Assembly (NCBI GenBank): GCA_023386045.1
Contig: JAEWKK010000019.1
Location: 186,001 to 250,000, forward strand
Origin: Bacteroidota bacterium
GTDB taxonomy: Bacteria; Bacteroidota; Bacteroidia; Chitinophagales; Chitinophagaceae
Direction: 5' to 3'
Length of the DNA: 64,000 bases
Shown here: piece by piece, positions 8,449 through 15,497 of the stretch
Numbering within the stretch: position 1 is the first letter of the stretch
How the letters are laid out: each line of letters starts with the position of its first letter
Translations under genes and position numbers: made by a program
The notes under the pieces: model-generated
What the model saw: the letters and a program-made list of their open reading frames with translations, nothing else
Database searches by the model: none
Told to the model about the DNA's origin: nothing

Positions 8449-9164
8449 ATAAACCTCAAGTTTTACCACCAAAATCATTTACTTCCGCCTCAAGTGAAAT
8501 AAAAAGGGTTATCGAGATGGGTTGGATTGAAATTCCAACCGACAAAACATTTAACGGAAATGCTGCCCCTGGTGATTTTCTTGAACATCTTTTAGGTGGT
8601 CGCCGTAACAATAAAGATTCTCCGGACCTCCAAGATTGGGAAGTGAAATTCCACGGAGGTAATTCCCTACTTACCCTCTTTCACAAAGAGCCACAACCGC
8701 GAGGCGTAATGAAATTCATGGTACACGAACACGGTTGGCCCGATGAATTACTACGTATTAGTTTCAGACATACATTAGGAGGAAAGTCAAACCGTGGTTT
8801 CTATGTAGTTAATGAGCAAGACAGAATAGTAATAAGACACGATACAAAGGACACGATTGTACCATATTGGACACACAATACCTTGCTTAATGCTGCAGGT
8901 GCAAAACTTCGACGCTTAATACTTGTCGAAGGTGAAATGCAACAGCATCCAATTAGAAGAGTCAGGTATCGAAGCGCAACAGCTTATTGGGAGTTTAACC
9001 ATGCTAAATTCTTTGAAGCGATGGTTACAGGACAAGTTTATATAGATTTTGATGCCCGCACCCAAGTGGATCATTCACGGGGAATACGAAACCATGGAAC
9101 TAAATTTAGGATTAATATCAATGATATACCCCACATTTACGAAAATAGTAGAAAGATTATCTAA
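8445..9164 (+). CDS. MvaI/BcnI-family type II restriction endonuclease
   Basis: 239 residues, the usual length for monomeric MvaI (CCWGG) and BcnI (CCSGG). The PD-(D/E)XK core is DLQDWEVK with D61, E66 and K68. Its spacing is identical to DFHDIEIK of MvaI as I remember it. It is followed by NSLLTLFHKEP, shared with both enzymes, and the C-terminal NHGTKFRIN block that aligns with the MvaI HGTAFRIN block. Such enzymes act as monomers that nick each strand of a short pseudo-palindrome in turn. The residue aligning with the BcnI minor-groove reader H219 is K220 here, so the recognised centre base pair cannot be inferred. Base composition is more AT-rich than in neighbouring genes, consistent with transfer. 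Confidence 0.8.
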   Translation: MNKPQVLPPKSFTSASSEIKRVIEMGWIEIPTDKTFNGNAAPGDFLEHLLGGRRNNKDSPDLQDWEVKFHGGNSLLTLFHKEPQPRGVMKFMVHEHGWPDELLRISFRHTLGGKSNRGFYVVNEQDRIVIRHDTKDTIVPYWTHNTLLNAAGAKLRRLILVEGEMQQHPIRRVRYRSATAYWEFNHAKFFEAMVTGQVYIDFDARTQVDHSRGIRNHGTKFRININDIPHIYENSRKII

Positions 9165-9317
9165 TCCAATAGATTTAGCCTGCGTATAAATTCCCATAAT
9201 TTTATCATCAATTGCCAGGGCTGATCCAATGGCTGAAATCCAAAAAATACCAGCTGGTACGAATTGATGAATTGCTGAAATGAATGTATCAAATTGCTGA
9301 AGGAAGCAGTTCAGTAC

Positions 9318-9334
9318 AAGTGTGCGACGCAACA
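9318..9334 (+). repeat. 17-bp dispersed motif AAGTGTGCGACGCAACA, copy 1
   Basis: An identical 17-mer occurs in reverse orientation at 34735-34751, and a variant (AAGTGAGTGACACAACA) at 34567-34583. All three copies are intergenic. Confidence 0.7.
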
Positions 9335-9418
9335 GCAGCTGAAGAAAGTAATTATGCCGGCTAACAAAAACTTAACAAATGGTATTTTTAAGTAGTACTT
9401 CCATCCGGGGCAACTTTG

Positions 9419-9426
9419 TAAATTTG
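9419..9426 (+). promoter_or_regulatory. -7 box of the fatty acid hydroxylase gene
   Basis: TAAATTTG matches the Bacteroidota -7 consensus TAnnTTTG and lies 17 bases before the start codon at 9444. The upstream -33 element is not clear. Confidence 0.4.
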
Positions 9427-9443
9427 CTTCAAATCCAGATTTC

Positions 9444-10103
9444 ATGAAGTTTGAGAAAATCCATAATAAAGGCCAGGCCCAGTTGTTCCAGAACCCTGCC
9501 CTTGAATTTCTTACAAAGACGCATCCTCTGGTGATCTGGGGCATGTATCTTCCTGTCATGATCGGGTTTCCCTATTATGCCATCACCAGGTTTGGTTTTA
9601 CCTGGAGCAGAACAACGCTGTTGTTTCTTGCAGGAATGTTTTTCTGGACCTTTTTCGAGTATATCATGCATCGCTGGGTATTTCATATGATCGCTGAGAG
9701 CGAAAGAGCGAGGCGCATTGTTTACGTGATGCATGGTAACCACCACCATTACCCGCGCGACAAGGAAAGGTTATTCATGCCTCCTGTTCCAAGCCTCATC
9801 ATTTCATCAACACTTTTTGCGATCATGTTTGTGATCATGGGTAAAATGTCACTGGCTTTTTTTCCTGGTTTTATTCTTGGATATCTTCTATATGGCTCAA
9901 TGCATTATGCCATACATGCCTGGAATCCGCCATTCAAATGGATGAAGCCACTCTGGAGGAATCACCATCTCCACCATTATAAAGACGAACACAAAGGATT
10001 TGGTGTGAGCACCACATTCTGGGATCATGTTTTTGGTACCATGTTCGATCTGAAGAAAGAAAAAGAGGACAAGGAAAAAGTGAAAGAGTTAATGTTCAAA
10101 TAG
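9444..10103 (+). CDS. Fatty acid hydroxylase / sterol desaturase family protein
   Basis: 219-residue integral membrane di-iron enzyme. It has several hydrophobic helices and the eight-histidine motif set of the family, in order: HRWVFH, HGNHHHYP, HYAIH and HHLHHYKDEHKGFGV. These histidines bind the two irons that activate oxygen. Size and spacing fit bacterial homologues of fatty acid 2-hydroxylase (FA2H/Scs7 type), which hydroxylate the acyl chain of lipids such as sphingolipids. Chitinophagaceae and relatives make sphingolipids, so a 2-hydroxylation role is plausible but is inference. It is a single gene, with the trmB cluster following on the same strand after about 60 bases. Confidence 0.85.
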   Translation: MKFEKIHNKGQAQLFQNPALEFLTKTHPLVIWGMYLPVMIGFPYYAITRFGFTWSRTTLLFLAGMFFWTFFEYIMHRWVFHMIAESERARRIVYVMHGNHHHYPRDKERLFMPPVPSLIISSTLFAIMFVIMGKMSLAFFPGFILGYLLYGSMHYAIHAWNPPFKWMKPLWRNHHLHHYKDEHKGFGVSTTFWDHVFGTMFDLKKEKEDKEKVKELMFK

Positions 10104-10162
10104 ATTTAATGGTGTGAGCAGGAGTATCCATTGCTTCGCTCCTGCGAAAATGTTTTCTACTT

Positions 10163-10918
10163 ATGGGTCAAAAAAAACTGGTTCGATTTGCGGAACTTGA
10201 AACTTTTTCCAATGTTTTGCAAAATCCGGCTTCCATGCCGGGAACATGGCACCGGTTTTTTGAGAATAAAAATCCTTTGGTACTGGAACTGGCTTGTGGA
10301 AAAGGCGAATATGCATTGGGTCTGGCGCAGTTGTATCCTGGAAAAAATTTCATTGGTATAGATCAGAAAGGTAACAGGCTTTGGGTTGGTGCCAAAAAAG
10401 CCATAGCCCATCATTTAAAAAATGTTGCTTTTCTAAGGATACAGATCGACCGCATCACCGATTATTTTGCAAACGAGGAAGTGGATGAGATCTGGATCAC
10501 TTTTCCCGACCCTCAATTACGCATTTCAAAATCAAAGAAAAGACTGACACATCCCAAGTTCCTCAGGCTTTATTACCAGTTCCTCGTTCCCGGGGGAAAA
10601 ATTCATTTAAAAACAGATAGTCCTGACCTTTACCATTTCACCAAAAAAGTGATTGGTATGTATGGCTGCAATTTACATAAGGACTTTGGTGACCTCTATG
10701 CAGAACCGGGCATTCCTCCTGAATTACATATCAAGACACATTATGAAGGCCTGGACATTGCAGGAAGTAATAAAGTGCATTACCTCTGTTTTTCATTGCC
10801 AGAGATCCTTCCTTCAAAAGAAATGGATTTGGCACTTCAACAGCTATTAAAAGAGGAAGCCGGCATTGTATCTCTTTCTGATGATTTGGATGACAATAAT
10901 GAACCTGGAGAGGAATAG
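10163..10918 (+). CDS. trmB: tRNA (guanine-N7-)-methyltransferase
   Basis: 251 residues, Rossmann-fold AdoMet methyltransferase of the TrmB family. Motif I is LELACGKGEYALGLAQLYP, followed by FIGIDQKGNRLWVGAKKA and the family signature DEIWITFPDPQ. After FPDP the sequence reads LRISKSKKRLTHPKFL instead of the proteobacterial PWPKKRHHKRRL, a form I associate with Bacteroidota TrmB. The enzyme methylates N7 of G46 in the tRNA variable loop in the cytoplasm. The C-terminal acidic tail DDLDDNNEPGEE is an extra. The stop is one base before the start of the DUF5522 gene, so it heads a three-gene nucleic-acid-related cluster. Confidence 0.92.
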   Translation: MGQKKLVRFAELETFSNVLQNPASMPGTWHRFFENKNPLVLELACGKGEYALGLAQLYPGKNFIGIDQKGNRLWVGAKKAIAHHLKNVAFLRIQIDRITDYFANEEVDEIWITFPDPQLRISKSKKRLTHPKFLRLYYQFLVPGGKIHLKTDSPDLYHFTKKVIGMYGCNLHKDFGDLYAEPGIPPELHIKTHYEGLDIAGSNKVHYLCFSLPEILPSKEMDLALQQLLKEEAGIVSLSDDLDDNNEPGEE

Positions 10919-10919
10919 C

Positions 10920-11144
10920 ATGGATACAGGAAAAGATAAAATGAATTCAGAAGAAGAAGAAAAATGGAATAGCGGTGATGAAAGCTATTACAATGAAAAT
11001 GGCTTTATAGTTTTTACAGCTGCTTATCTTTTGGAAAGAGGTTATTGTTGTGGTAACGGATGCCGTCATTGTCCTTATGATTACAAAGCAGTTCCGGAAC
11101 CAAGGAGAACGCAACTACTTGAAAAAAGAAAATCAAATTCCTGA
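10920..11144 (+). CDS. DUF5522 family small cysteine-rich protein
   Basis: 74 residues from the ATG at 10920, one base after the trmB stop. The frame extends upstream inside trmB, but that part overlaps coding sequence and is not family-like. The core is YYNENGFIVFTAAYLLERG followed by the cluster CCGNGCRHCPY, which could bind a metal such as zinc or an iron-sulfur centre. This pattern is that of DUF5522, a short conserved family also found in eukaryotes. Function is unknown. The stop overlaps the next start by one base, so translation is coupled to the alkyltransferase-like gene. Confidence 0.8.
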   Translation: MDTGKDKMNSEEEEKWNSGDESYYNENGFIVFTAAYLLERGYCCGNGCRHCPYDYKAVPEPRRTQLLEKRKSNS

Positions 11145-11527
11145 TGGCATCAAAAAAATCAAACCCGCTGCAACCAGTAAAGCCTTCTGGTGGAAGGGAT
11201 GATTCATTTTTCAACCTGGTTTATGAGGTGGTGCGACAGATACCCAAAGGCAGGGTCACATCTTACGGAGCTATTGCTGCTGCACTGGGAACCAGGATGT
11301 CGGCAAGAATGGTTGGATGGGCGATGAATGGCTCTCACCTTGTTCGTCCGAAAGTGCCGGCACACCGTGTGGTTAACAGAAAGGGTTTGTTAACGGGAAA
11401 AATTCATTTTGATCCGCCGGAAAAAATGCAGGAGCTGCTGGAGAAGGAAGGGATTGAAATCGCAAACGACCAGGTGCAGGACTTCAATCAAAAATTCTGG
11501 GACCCGGTGAAAGAACTGGGATTATGA
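11144..11527 (+). CDS. Alkyltransferase-like (ATL) MGMT-family DNA-binding protein
   Basis: 127 residues with the MGMT DNA-binding domain: IPKGRVTSYGAIAAALG (helix-turn-helix region), VGWAMNG, and VPAHRVVNRKGLLTGKIHF at the active-site position. The acceptor cysteine of the PCHRV motif is replaced by alanine (A73), so it cannot dealkylate O6-alkylguanine by methyl transfer. This is the hallmark of ATL proteins, which bind O6-alkylguanine, flip it out and recruit nucleotide excision repair. E. coli Atl has tryptophan at this site. A uvrB gene is elsewhere in the window, but the link is family knowledge rather than proximity. It is the last gene of the trmB cluster. Confidence 0.85.
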   Translation: MASKKSNPLQPVKPSGGRDDSFFNLVYEVVRQIPKGRVTSYGAIAAALGTRMSARMVGWAMNGSHLVRPKVPAHRVVNRKGLLTGKIHFDPPEKMQELLEKEGIEIANDQVQDFNQKFWDPVKELGL

Positions 11528-11562
11528 TCTTTCGTTTTGGTAAAAGATTTCATTCACTATAA

Positions 11563-12141
11563 TCAATAATACTTGCTGATCATCAGGTAAACCAAAGGAC
11601 CTGATACGGCTACATAGAACCACATGGGCCAGGTAGTGCGTGCGATCTTCCTGTGCTGCGCATTTTCATTGATCAATGCCCTGTAAGCGGTAAAGAGTAT
11701 AAATGGAAGCGATACGCCTGCCATGAGAATATGTGTTCCCAATAAAAAGAAATAAACATAGCGCCAGTTGCCAGCCGCAGCTTTTTCAGCATCATCCACT
11801 AAACCATTGTGGTCAACATCACCATATAGAGTAGAGCCAGCAAAGAGATGGTTCAGAATGTAAATCACAAGAAAGATGACAGACAGCGTGATGGCGGTGA
11901 GCATGATCTTCTTATGGGTTCTGTATTTTCCTGACCTGGCAGCAATGAGTCCGGCCACCAGCAGCAAGGCTACAACTGAATTAATGCAGGCATTGATGAG
12001 AGGAAATACGAGTGGACTGAATCCGAGGTCGGCATCGATGGTTACATTTTCCAACGCAGTAACTGCCACGAATACAATGATTGAAAATATCCAAATCACC
12101 CAACTGGCTACGCGGTCATTCTTTGGCAGGGAGAGAGGCAT
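11563..12141 (-). CDS. DUF420 membrane protein (cytochrome oxidase assembly-associated)
   Basis: 192-residue integral membrane protein with about five hydrophobic helices. The DUF420 family pattern includes HKKIMLTAITLSVIFLVIY, NWRYVYFFLLGTHILMAGVS and HRKIARTTWPMWFYVAVSG, with histidines in helices. The ATG at 12141 (MPLSLPKNDR) is chosen over 12213 because the longer form would sit deep inside the SCO gene. It still overlaps that gene by 26 bases. DUF420 genes regularly follow sco and the cytochrome oxidase genes in Bacteroidota and are thought to assist oxidase copper or heme assembly, without direct proof. Confidence 0.85.
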   Translation of the reverse strand: MPLSLPKNDRVASWVIWIFSIIVFVAVTALENVTIDADLGFSPLVFPLINACINSVVALLLVAGLIAARSGKYRTHKKIMLTAITLSVIFLVIYILNHLFAGSTLYGDVDHNGLVDDAEKAAAGNWRYVYFFLLGTHILMAGVSLPFILFTAYRALINENAQHRKIARTTWPMWFYVAVSGPLVYLMISKYY

Positions 12142-12958
12142 TCTTTTTTTCCTTTTTAAGATAAGAGAATAACACCACGAGTCCAATTGCCACAAATACA
12201 AATACGATCGCAATCAATTCAAGTTTGCCTGCGAGGAAGAATTTTTTATGAGGATCCCTCTCCAGGTTCAAAAGAACGATATCATTGGCCAGGGATCTTA
12301 CATCATTTGAATCAAGCCCGTTATAGATCCTTACATTTCCATAGGCATCTTTCCTGGCTCTCATCACCCTTTCCTTATCTATCAGCACAAACTTCTGTGG
12401 ATGAATGAAGTTAGCATCTACTGAATCATCAGTAATTCCCAGCTTCATTCCTTTTAAGGCAAGGTCATAGATCTGTTTTTTATCTCCGGTTAGCAGCCAC
12501 CAGTTTTCGGGGTTGATCTGGAACCTGTCGGCATATTTCTTTAATTCAGGTACACTGTCTCTTTCGGGGTCAACCGAAAAGGAAATGAACTGGATGTATT
12601 CCGGATTTTTTTTACCCACCTGTTTTTGCGGCTTGATGGCCAGCTGCAGGTTTTTCATGTTCTGCGTCATGCGGGGGCAAATCACAGGGCAGGTGGTAAA
12701 GAAAAAATCAGCTACTACGATCTTTCCTTCAAGGTCTTTCCAGGTAACCTTTTGCCCGAGCTGGTTGGTGAGTTCAAAATCGGGCATCTTACTCCAGATC
12801 GTATCAGATTTCTTTTTCCCGCCGGCAACAGTTGTGACCACAGAATCATAGAACAGTCGGTGTGGAGGTTCTATTGTTGGAACGAAACGCATTACGAAGT
12901 AGGCAAGGAGTGCTACCCCTACTGCGAGAAAAGTTGCTATGGCTGCGTTTCTATTCAT
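12116..12958 (-). CDS. SCO1/SenC family copper chaperone-like protein
   Basis: 280 residues with an N-terminal membrane anchor (about 6-26), a thioredoxin-like SCO domain and a second C-terminal helix (about 248-268). Copper ligands are visible as FTTCPVICPRM (C90 and C94) and the distal histidine in NFIHPQKFVLID. SCO proteins deliver copper to, or reduce, the CuA site of cytochrome oxidase subunit II on the periplasmic side. It lies downstream of the coxIV terminator and repeat block, and its stop overlaps DUF420. The pair is therefore an assembly-factor operon attached to, but separable from, the structural oxidase genes. A second, shorter SCO is at 46455. Confidence 0.92.
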   Translation of the reverse strand: MNRNAAIATFLAVGVALLAYFVMRFVPTIEPPHRLFYDSVVTTVAGGKKKSDTIWSKMPDFELTNQLGQKVTWKDLEGKIVVADFFFTTCPVICPRMTQNMKNLQLAIKPQKQVGKKNPEYIQFISFSVDPERDSVPELKKYADRFQINPENWWLLTGDKKQIYDLALKGMKLGITDDSVDANFIHPQKFVLIDKERVMRARKDAYGNVRIYNGLDSNDVRSLANDIVLLNLERDPHKKFFLAGKLELIAIVFVFVAIGLVVLFSYLKKEKKNASLPAKE

Positions 12959-12959
12959 A

Positions 12960-13292
12960 AATGGGATTACACAGATTCACAAAAAGCATTTGGATCACAG
13001 ATTACACGGATTCAGTAAAGAATTTCAATCACAGATTACACAGATTGTCACAGATTAAAACTCTTAGATAATTCATCTTCATCTAAACCCAATCAGTTAA
13101 TCAGTGTAATCTGTGATCAATTTCTCATTGTATCACTGATAATAAAATTGACGAATCAAATTTTGAATCACAGATTTCACAGATTGAACCTTCTTTGATA
13201 ATTCATCTTTCTCTTTAATCCTTAATCTTTTAATCAGCGAAATCTGTGATTATTCTTTTACCATCAGCGAAATCCCGATCCAATCACTCTCT
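12960..13292. repeat. CACAGATTACACAGATT palindrome-type repeats, locus 1
   Basis: The 405-base gap between sco and coxIV is filled with related words: CACAGATTACACGGATT, ATCACAGATTACACAGATT and the inverse AATCAGTGTAATCTGTGAT. A second set is AATCACAGATTTCACAGATT with AATCAGCGAAATCTGTGATT. Each direct word is followed 60-80 bases later by its near complement, giving two stem-loop units. No reading frame is supported. The same family occurs at 36147, 53455 and 60629. Confidence 0.85.
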
Positions 13293-13302
13293 GATCTGCG
13301 AT

Positions 13303-13337
13303 AAAAAAAACATCGCCGCAAAGTTATGGCGGCGATG
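13303..13337 (-). terminator. Rho-independent terminator after coxIV
   Basis: Perfect 9-bp GC-rich stem (CATCGCCGC / GCGGCGATG, 13311-13319 and 13329-13337), 9-base loop, and on the minus strand a run of eight T residues (13303-13310). It ends the act-cox transcript before the sco-DUF420 pair. Confidence 0.9.
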
Positions 13338-13364
13338 ATCAATCAGTTCATTTATAACAGACCA

Positions 13365-13811
13365 TTAACCCCCAAAACCATGATGGGTGGTATCCGATTT
13401 TATTTCCTTCTTATCCATAGTCTTCTCCATGTGATATTTATCATACCTGTTTCTTGATGTGCGGAAGGCATTGCCATCCCAGAGGAATGCGGCGATAAAC
13501 CAGATGAACAACATTAATGGAACTACAACGGTCATGATCATATTCCTGATCTCATCACCCAGGTGCATGAAAACGGAAACAATATAAAATGCCTTTGCCA
13601 GTGTAAGGATACAAACAAGTCCTTTGAACATCAGGATCAGCAGTGCTGAAGGATGCTCACCTTTGTGCATGGTATAGATCAGCAGACCTATACCCAGCTC
13701 AATAACAGTGATGACTGATAAAAGTATCGTCGTTTTACGGATCCTTTTCTTGAATTCCGTTTCATCTACATGATGATGAAAGGTTACTTCTGAGGTAGTA
13801 TCTTGGTGCAT
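13365..13811 (-). CDS. Cytochrome c oxidase subunit IV family protein
   Basis: 148 residues with three hydrophobic helices (about 26-47, 56-80 and 88-110) in the pattern of prokaryotic COX4 proteins (KTTILLSVITVIELGIGL, LAKAFYIVSVFMHLGDE). The KAFYIVSVFMHL segment is the family hallmark. The N-terminus contains His-rich FHHHVDE and the C-terminus is charged. It is a small accessory subunit of the aa3-type oxidase, embedded in the membrane. It is the last structural gene of the oxidase unit, 15 bases after the longer subunit III gene and immediately before a strong terminator. Confidence 0.9.
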   Translation of the reverse strand: MHQDTTSEVTFHHHVDETEFKKRIRKTTILLSVITVIELGIGLLIYTMHKGEHPSALLILMFKGLVCILTLAKAFYIVSVFMHLGDEIRNMIMTVVVPLMLFIWFIAAFLWDGNAFRTSRNRYDKYHMEKTMDKKEIKSDTTHHGFGG

Positions 13812-13825
13812 ATGTCTTCAATAAT

Positions 13826-14698
13826 TTAGATTAGATAGAAACAAAGGAATACAAATACCCATACCAGGTCTACAAAGTGCCAGTACAATCCGGCTTTTTC
13901 AATCATCAGGTAATGTCCCCTGTTCTCAAAAACATTCTTCTGTGTCATGATCAGCATGATGATATTAATGATGACACCAGAAAAAACGTGGAAGCCATGG
14001 AAGCCCGTGATACCGTAAAAGAATCCGCCAAATGCAACAGGGCCGGTTTCTCTCACGTGCATTTCTGCAACATTGATCATGCCTCTCAGTTGCTGATCGG
14101 TCATGGCAGCCAGTTGCTCATGTCCCATTTCGTGGTTAGACATTCCGGCTAGCTTTACCAGGGCCTCATGAGAAGTATTTTGTAAGGCAGTACTAACTGT
14201 TCCAGGATCTACAAGATGACCCCATGGATTCACTCTTGTGGTTTGTCCTACAACATCCAACTGGTTGCCTACCAGTACTGCATGTTCACCTGTGATCAGG
14301 TGATGCCATTCCCAGGCCTGGCAGCCTAAGAAGGCCAGTCCGCCAATGATGGTCCAGATCAGCCATTTCTGTACACCTTTCTTATCATTTTTATGACCTG
14401 CGTGTACAGCCAGTACCATCGTCACGGAGCTGATGATCAGGATAAAGGTCATCACACTCACGAAAGCCAGTGGCAGGTTGGCGTGTCCGGCACCAGGAAA
14501 TGCATTGAACACCACGTTAGGATCGGGCCAGAAATTTTGAGAAAAACGAATGGTACCATAAGAGATCAGGAAGGCACCAAAGGTGAACGCATCACTCATC
14601 AGGAAATACCACATCATCAGTTTTCCATACTCAACGTTGAATGGACTTTTACCTCCGTTCCACCAATTCGTTTTTGTTACCGTAGCATGTGTAGCCAT
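13826..14698 (-). CDS. Cytochrome c oxidase subunit III (long form with loop insertion)
   Basis: 290-residue membrane protein of the heme-copper oxidase subunit III family. Conserved segments are LMMWYFLMSDAFTFGAFLIS near the N-terminus, GCQAWEWHHLI, and FYGITGFHGFHVFSGVI followed by a YWHFVDLVWVFVFLCFYL end. Between GCQAWEWHHL and the FHGFHV helix there is a hydrophilic insertion of roughly 70-80 residues (about 125-205) rich in His and Gln. It makes this subunit longer than its 189-residue neighbour. It probably structures the oxidase and its proton-uptake region. Two tandem subunit III genes are usual in Bacteroidota oxidase loci. Confidence 0.9.
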   Translation of the reverse strand: MATHATVTKTNWWNGGKSPFNVEYGKLMMWYFLMSDAFTFGAFLISYGTIRFSQNFWPDPNVVFNAFPGAGHANLPLAFVSVMTFILIISSVTMVLAVHAGHKNDKKGVQKWLIWTIIGGLAFLGCQAWEWHHLITGEHAVLVGNQLDVVGQTTRVNPWGHLVDPGTVSTALQNTSHEALVKLAGMSNHEMGHEQLAAMTDQQLRGMINVAEMHVRETGPVAFGGFFYGITGFHGFHVFSGVIINIIMLIMTQKNVFENRGHYLMIEKAGLYWHFVDLVWVFVFLCFYLI

Positions 14699-14823
14699 AA
14701 TCTAGTTTATAGTTAATGGTTCTTAGCTCCAGGAGAATTCTCCTGTACTATACTCCAATTATTCCGATTCAATTTTCAATAGGCAAAGGTTCATCTCAGA
14801 AAATCCAATTGCCTTACTTTTTC

Positions 14824-15390
14824 TTATCCTATCCAGATAAAGAATACAAAAAGATACAACCACAAAAGGTCTACAAAATGCCAGTAGCTGCTCATGATCT
14901 CTACCGGGGTAGTATTGTAGCTTCTTGTTTTACCTGTAAACTGCCTGATTGCAATTACTGCAAGGGCAATGATGCCACCAACAACGTGCAAGGCATGCAG
15001 TCCGAATATGATATACAGGAATTGTCCTGCACCAGCACCTTCAAAACGCACCCCGTGTGACCACAGCCAGTTGAATCCTATCCACTGTATCACCAGGAAT
15101 GCGATTCCCAGGATCAGTGTCAGCAAAAAAAGACTGCGGAACTGATTCATAGCCCTTTGCTTGAAAGCTCTCAGGGCTGCCTGAATTGTAACGCTGCTTA
15201 CCAGCATCACCGCTGTTGAAAACCAAAAAGCTTTTGGAGTTAATACTCCCTGCCAGTTGGCCTGCCCGCTCTTTACAATGAAGGCGCTGGTAAGTCCCGC
15301 AAACATCATGATGATGCTGGCAATACCAACCCACAAAGTAAACTTGTGCGGGTGAATTTTATTTCTTTGTTCAGTACTCACGATATCCAT
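14824..15390 (-). CDS. Cytochrome c oxidase subunit III family protein (short form)
   Basis: 189 residues, five predicted helices, with the subunit III end pattern FGLHALHVVGGIIALAVIA and YWHFVDLLWLYLFVFFIWIG. The frame opens at 15405, but the first five codons (MNYEL) come from a GTTCATAG word repeat in the spacer, so the ATG at 15390 (MDIVSTEQRNKIHPHKF) is preferred. It pairs with the adjacent long subunit III in the oxidase membrane sector. It is separated from ctaB by 107 bases filled with low-complexity repeats, which is an unusually long gap in this otherwise compact operon. Confidence 0.9.
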   Translation of the reverse strand: MDIVSTEQRNKIHPHKFTLWVGIASIIMMFAGLTSAFIVKSGQANWQGVLTPKAFWFSTAVMLVSSVTIQAALRAFKQRAMNQFRSLFLLTLILGIAFLVIQWIGFNWLWSHGVRFEGAGAGQFLYIIFGLHALHVVGGIIALAVIAIRQFTGKTRSYNTTPVEIMSSYWHFVDLLWLYLFVFFIWIG

Positions 15391-15497
15391 TAGTTCATAG
15401 TTCATAGTTCATGGTTCATAGTTCATTAAGTGCTGATGGCTTATGGCAAATGGCTGATAGTATACTCACTACTCACCACTGACTATAACTCACCATA
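15391..15497. repeat. Mosaic word repeat inside the oxidase operon
   Basis: The spacer between ctaB and coxIII is made of GTTCATAG words, then ATGGCTTATGGCAAATGGC (15436-15454), GATAGTATACTCAC (15456-15469) and ACTCACCACT words. The same blocks in the same order occur at about 30697-30925. Confidence 0.85.

Larger units (their letters stand above)
9165..9443. other. Spacer after the restriction-modification pair
   Basis: No convincing gene. It contains a repeated AAATTGCTGAA word (about 9269 and 9289) and a 17-base dispersed motif at 9318-9334. A minus-strand frame (about 9165-9332, FVPAGIFWISAIGSALAIDD) reads like protein but has no recognised family and runs into the nuclease gene antisense. 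It may be a gene remnant at the island edge. Confidence 0.4.
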
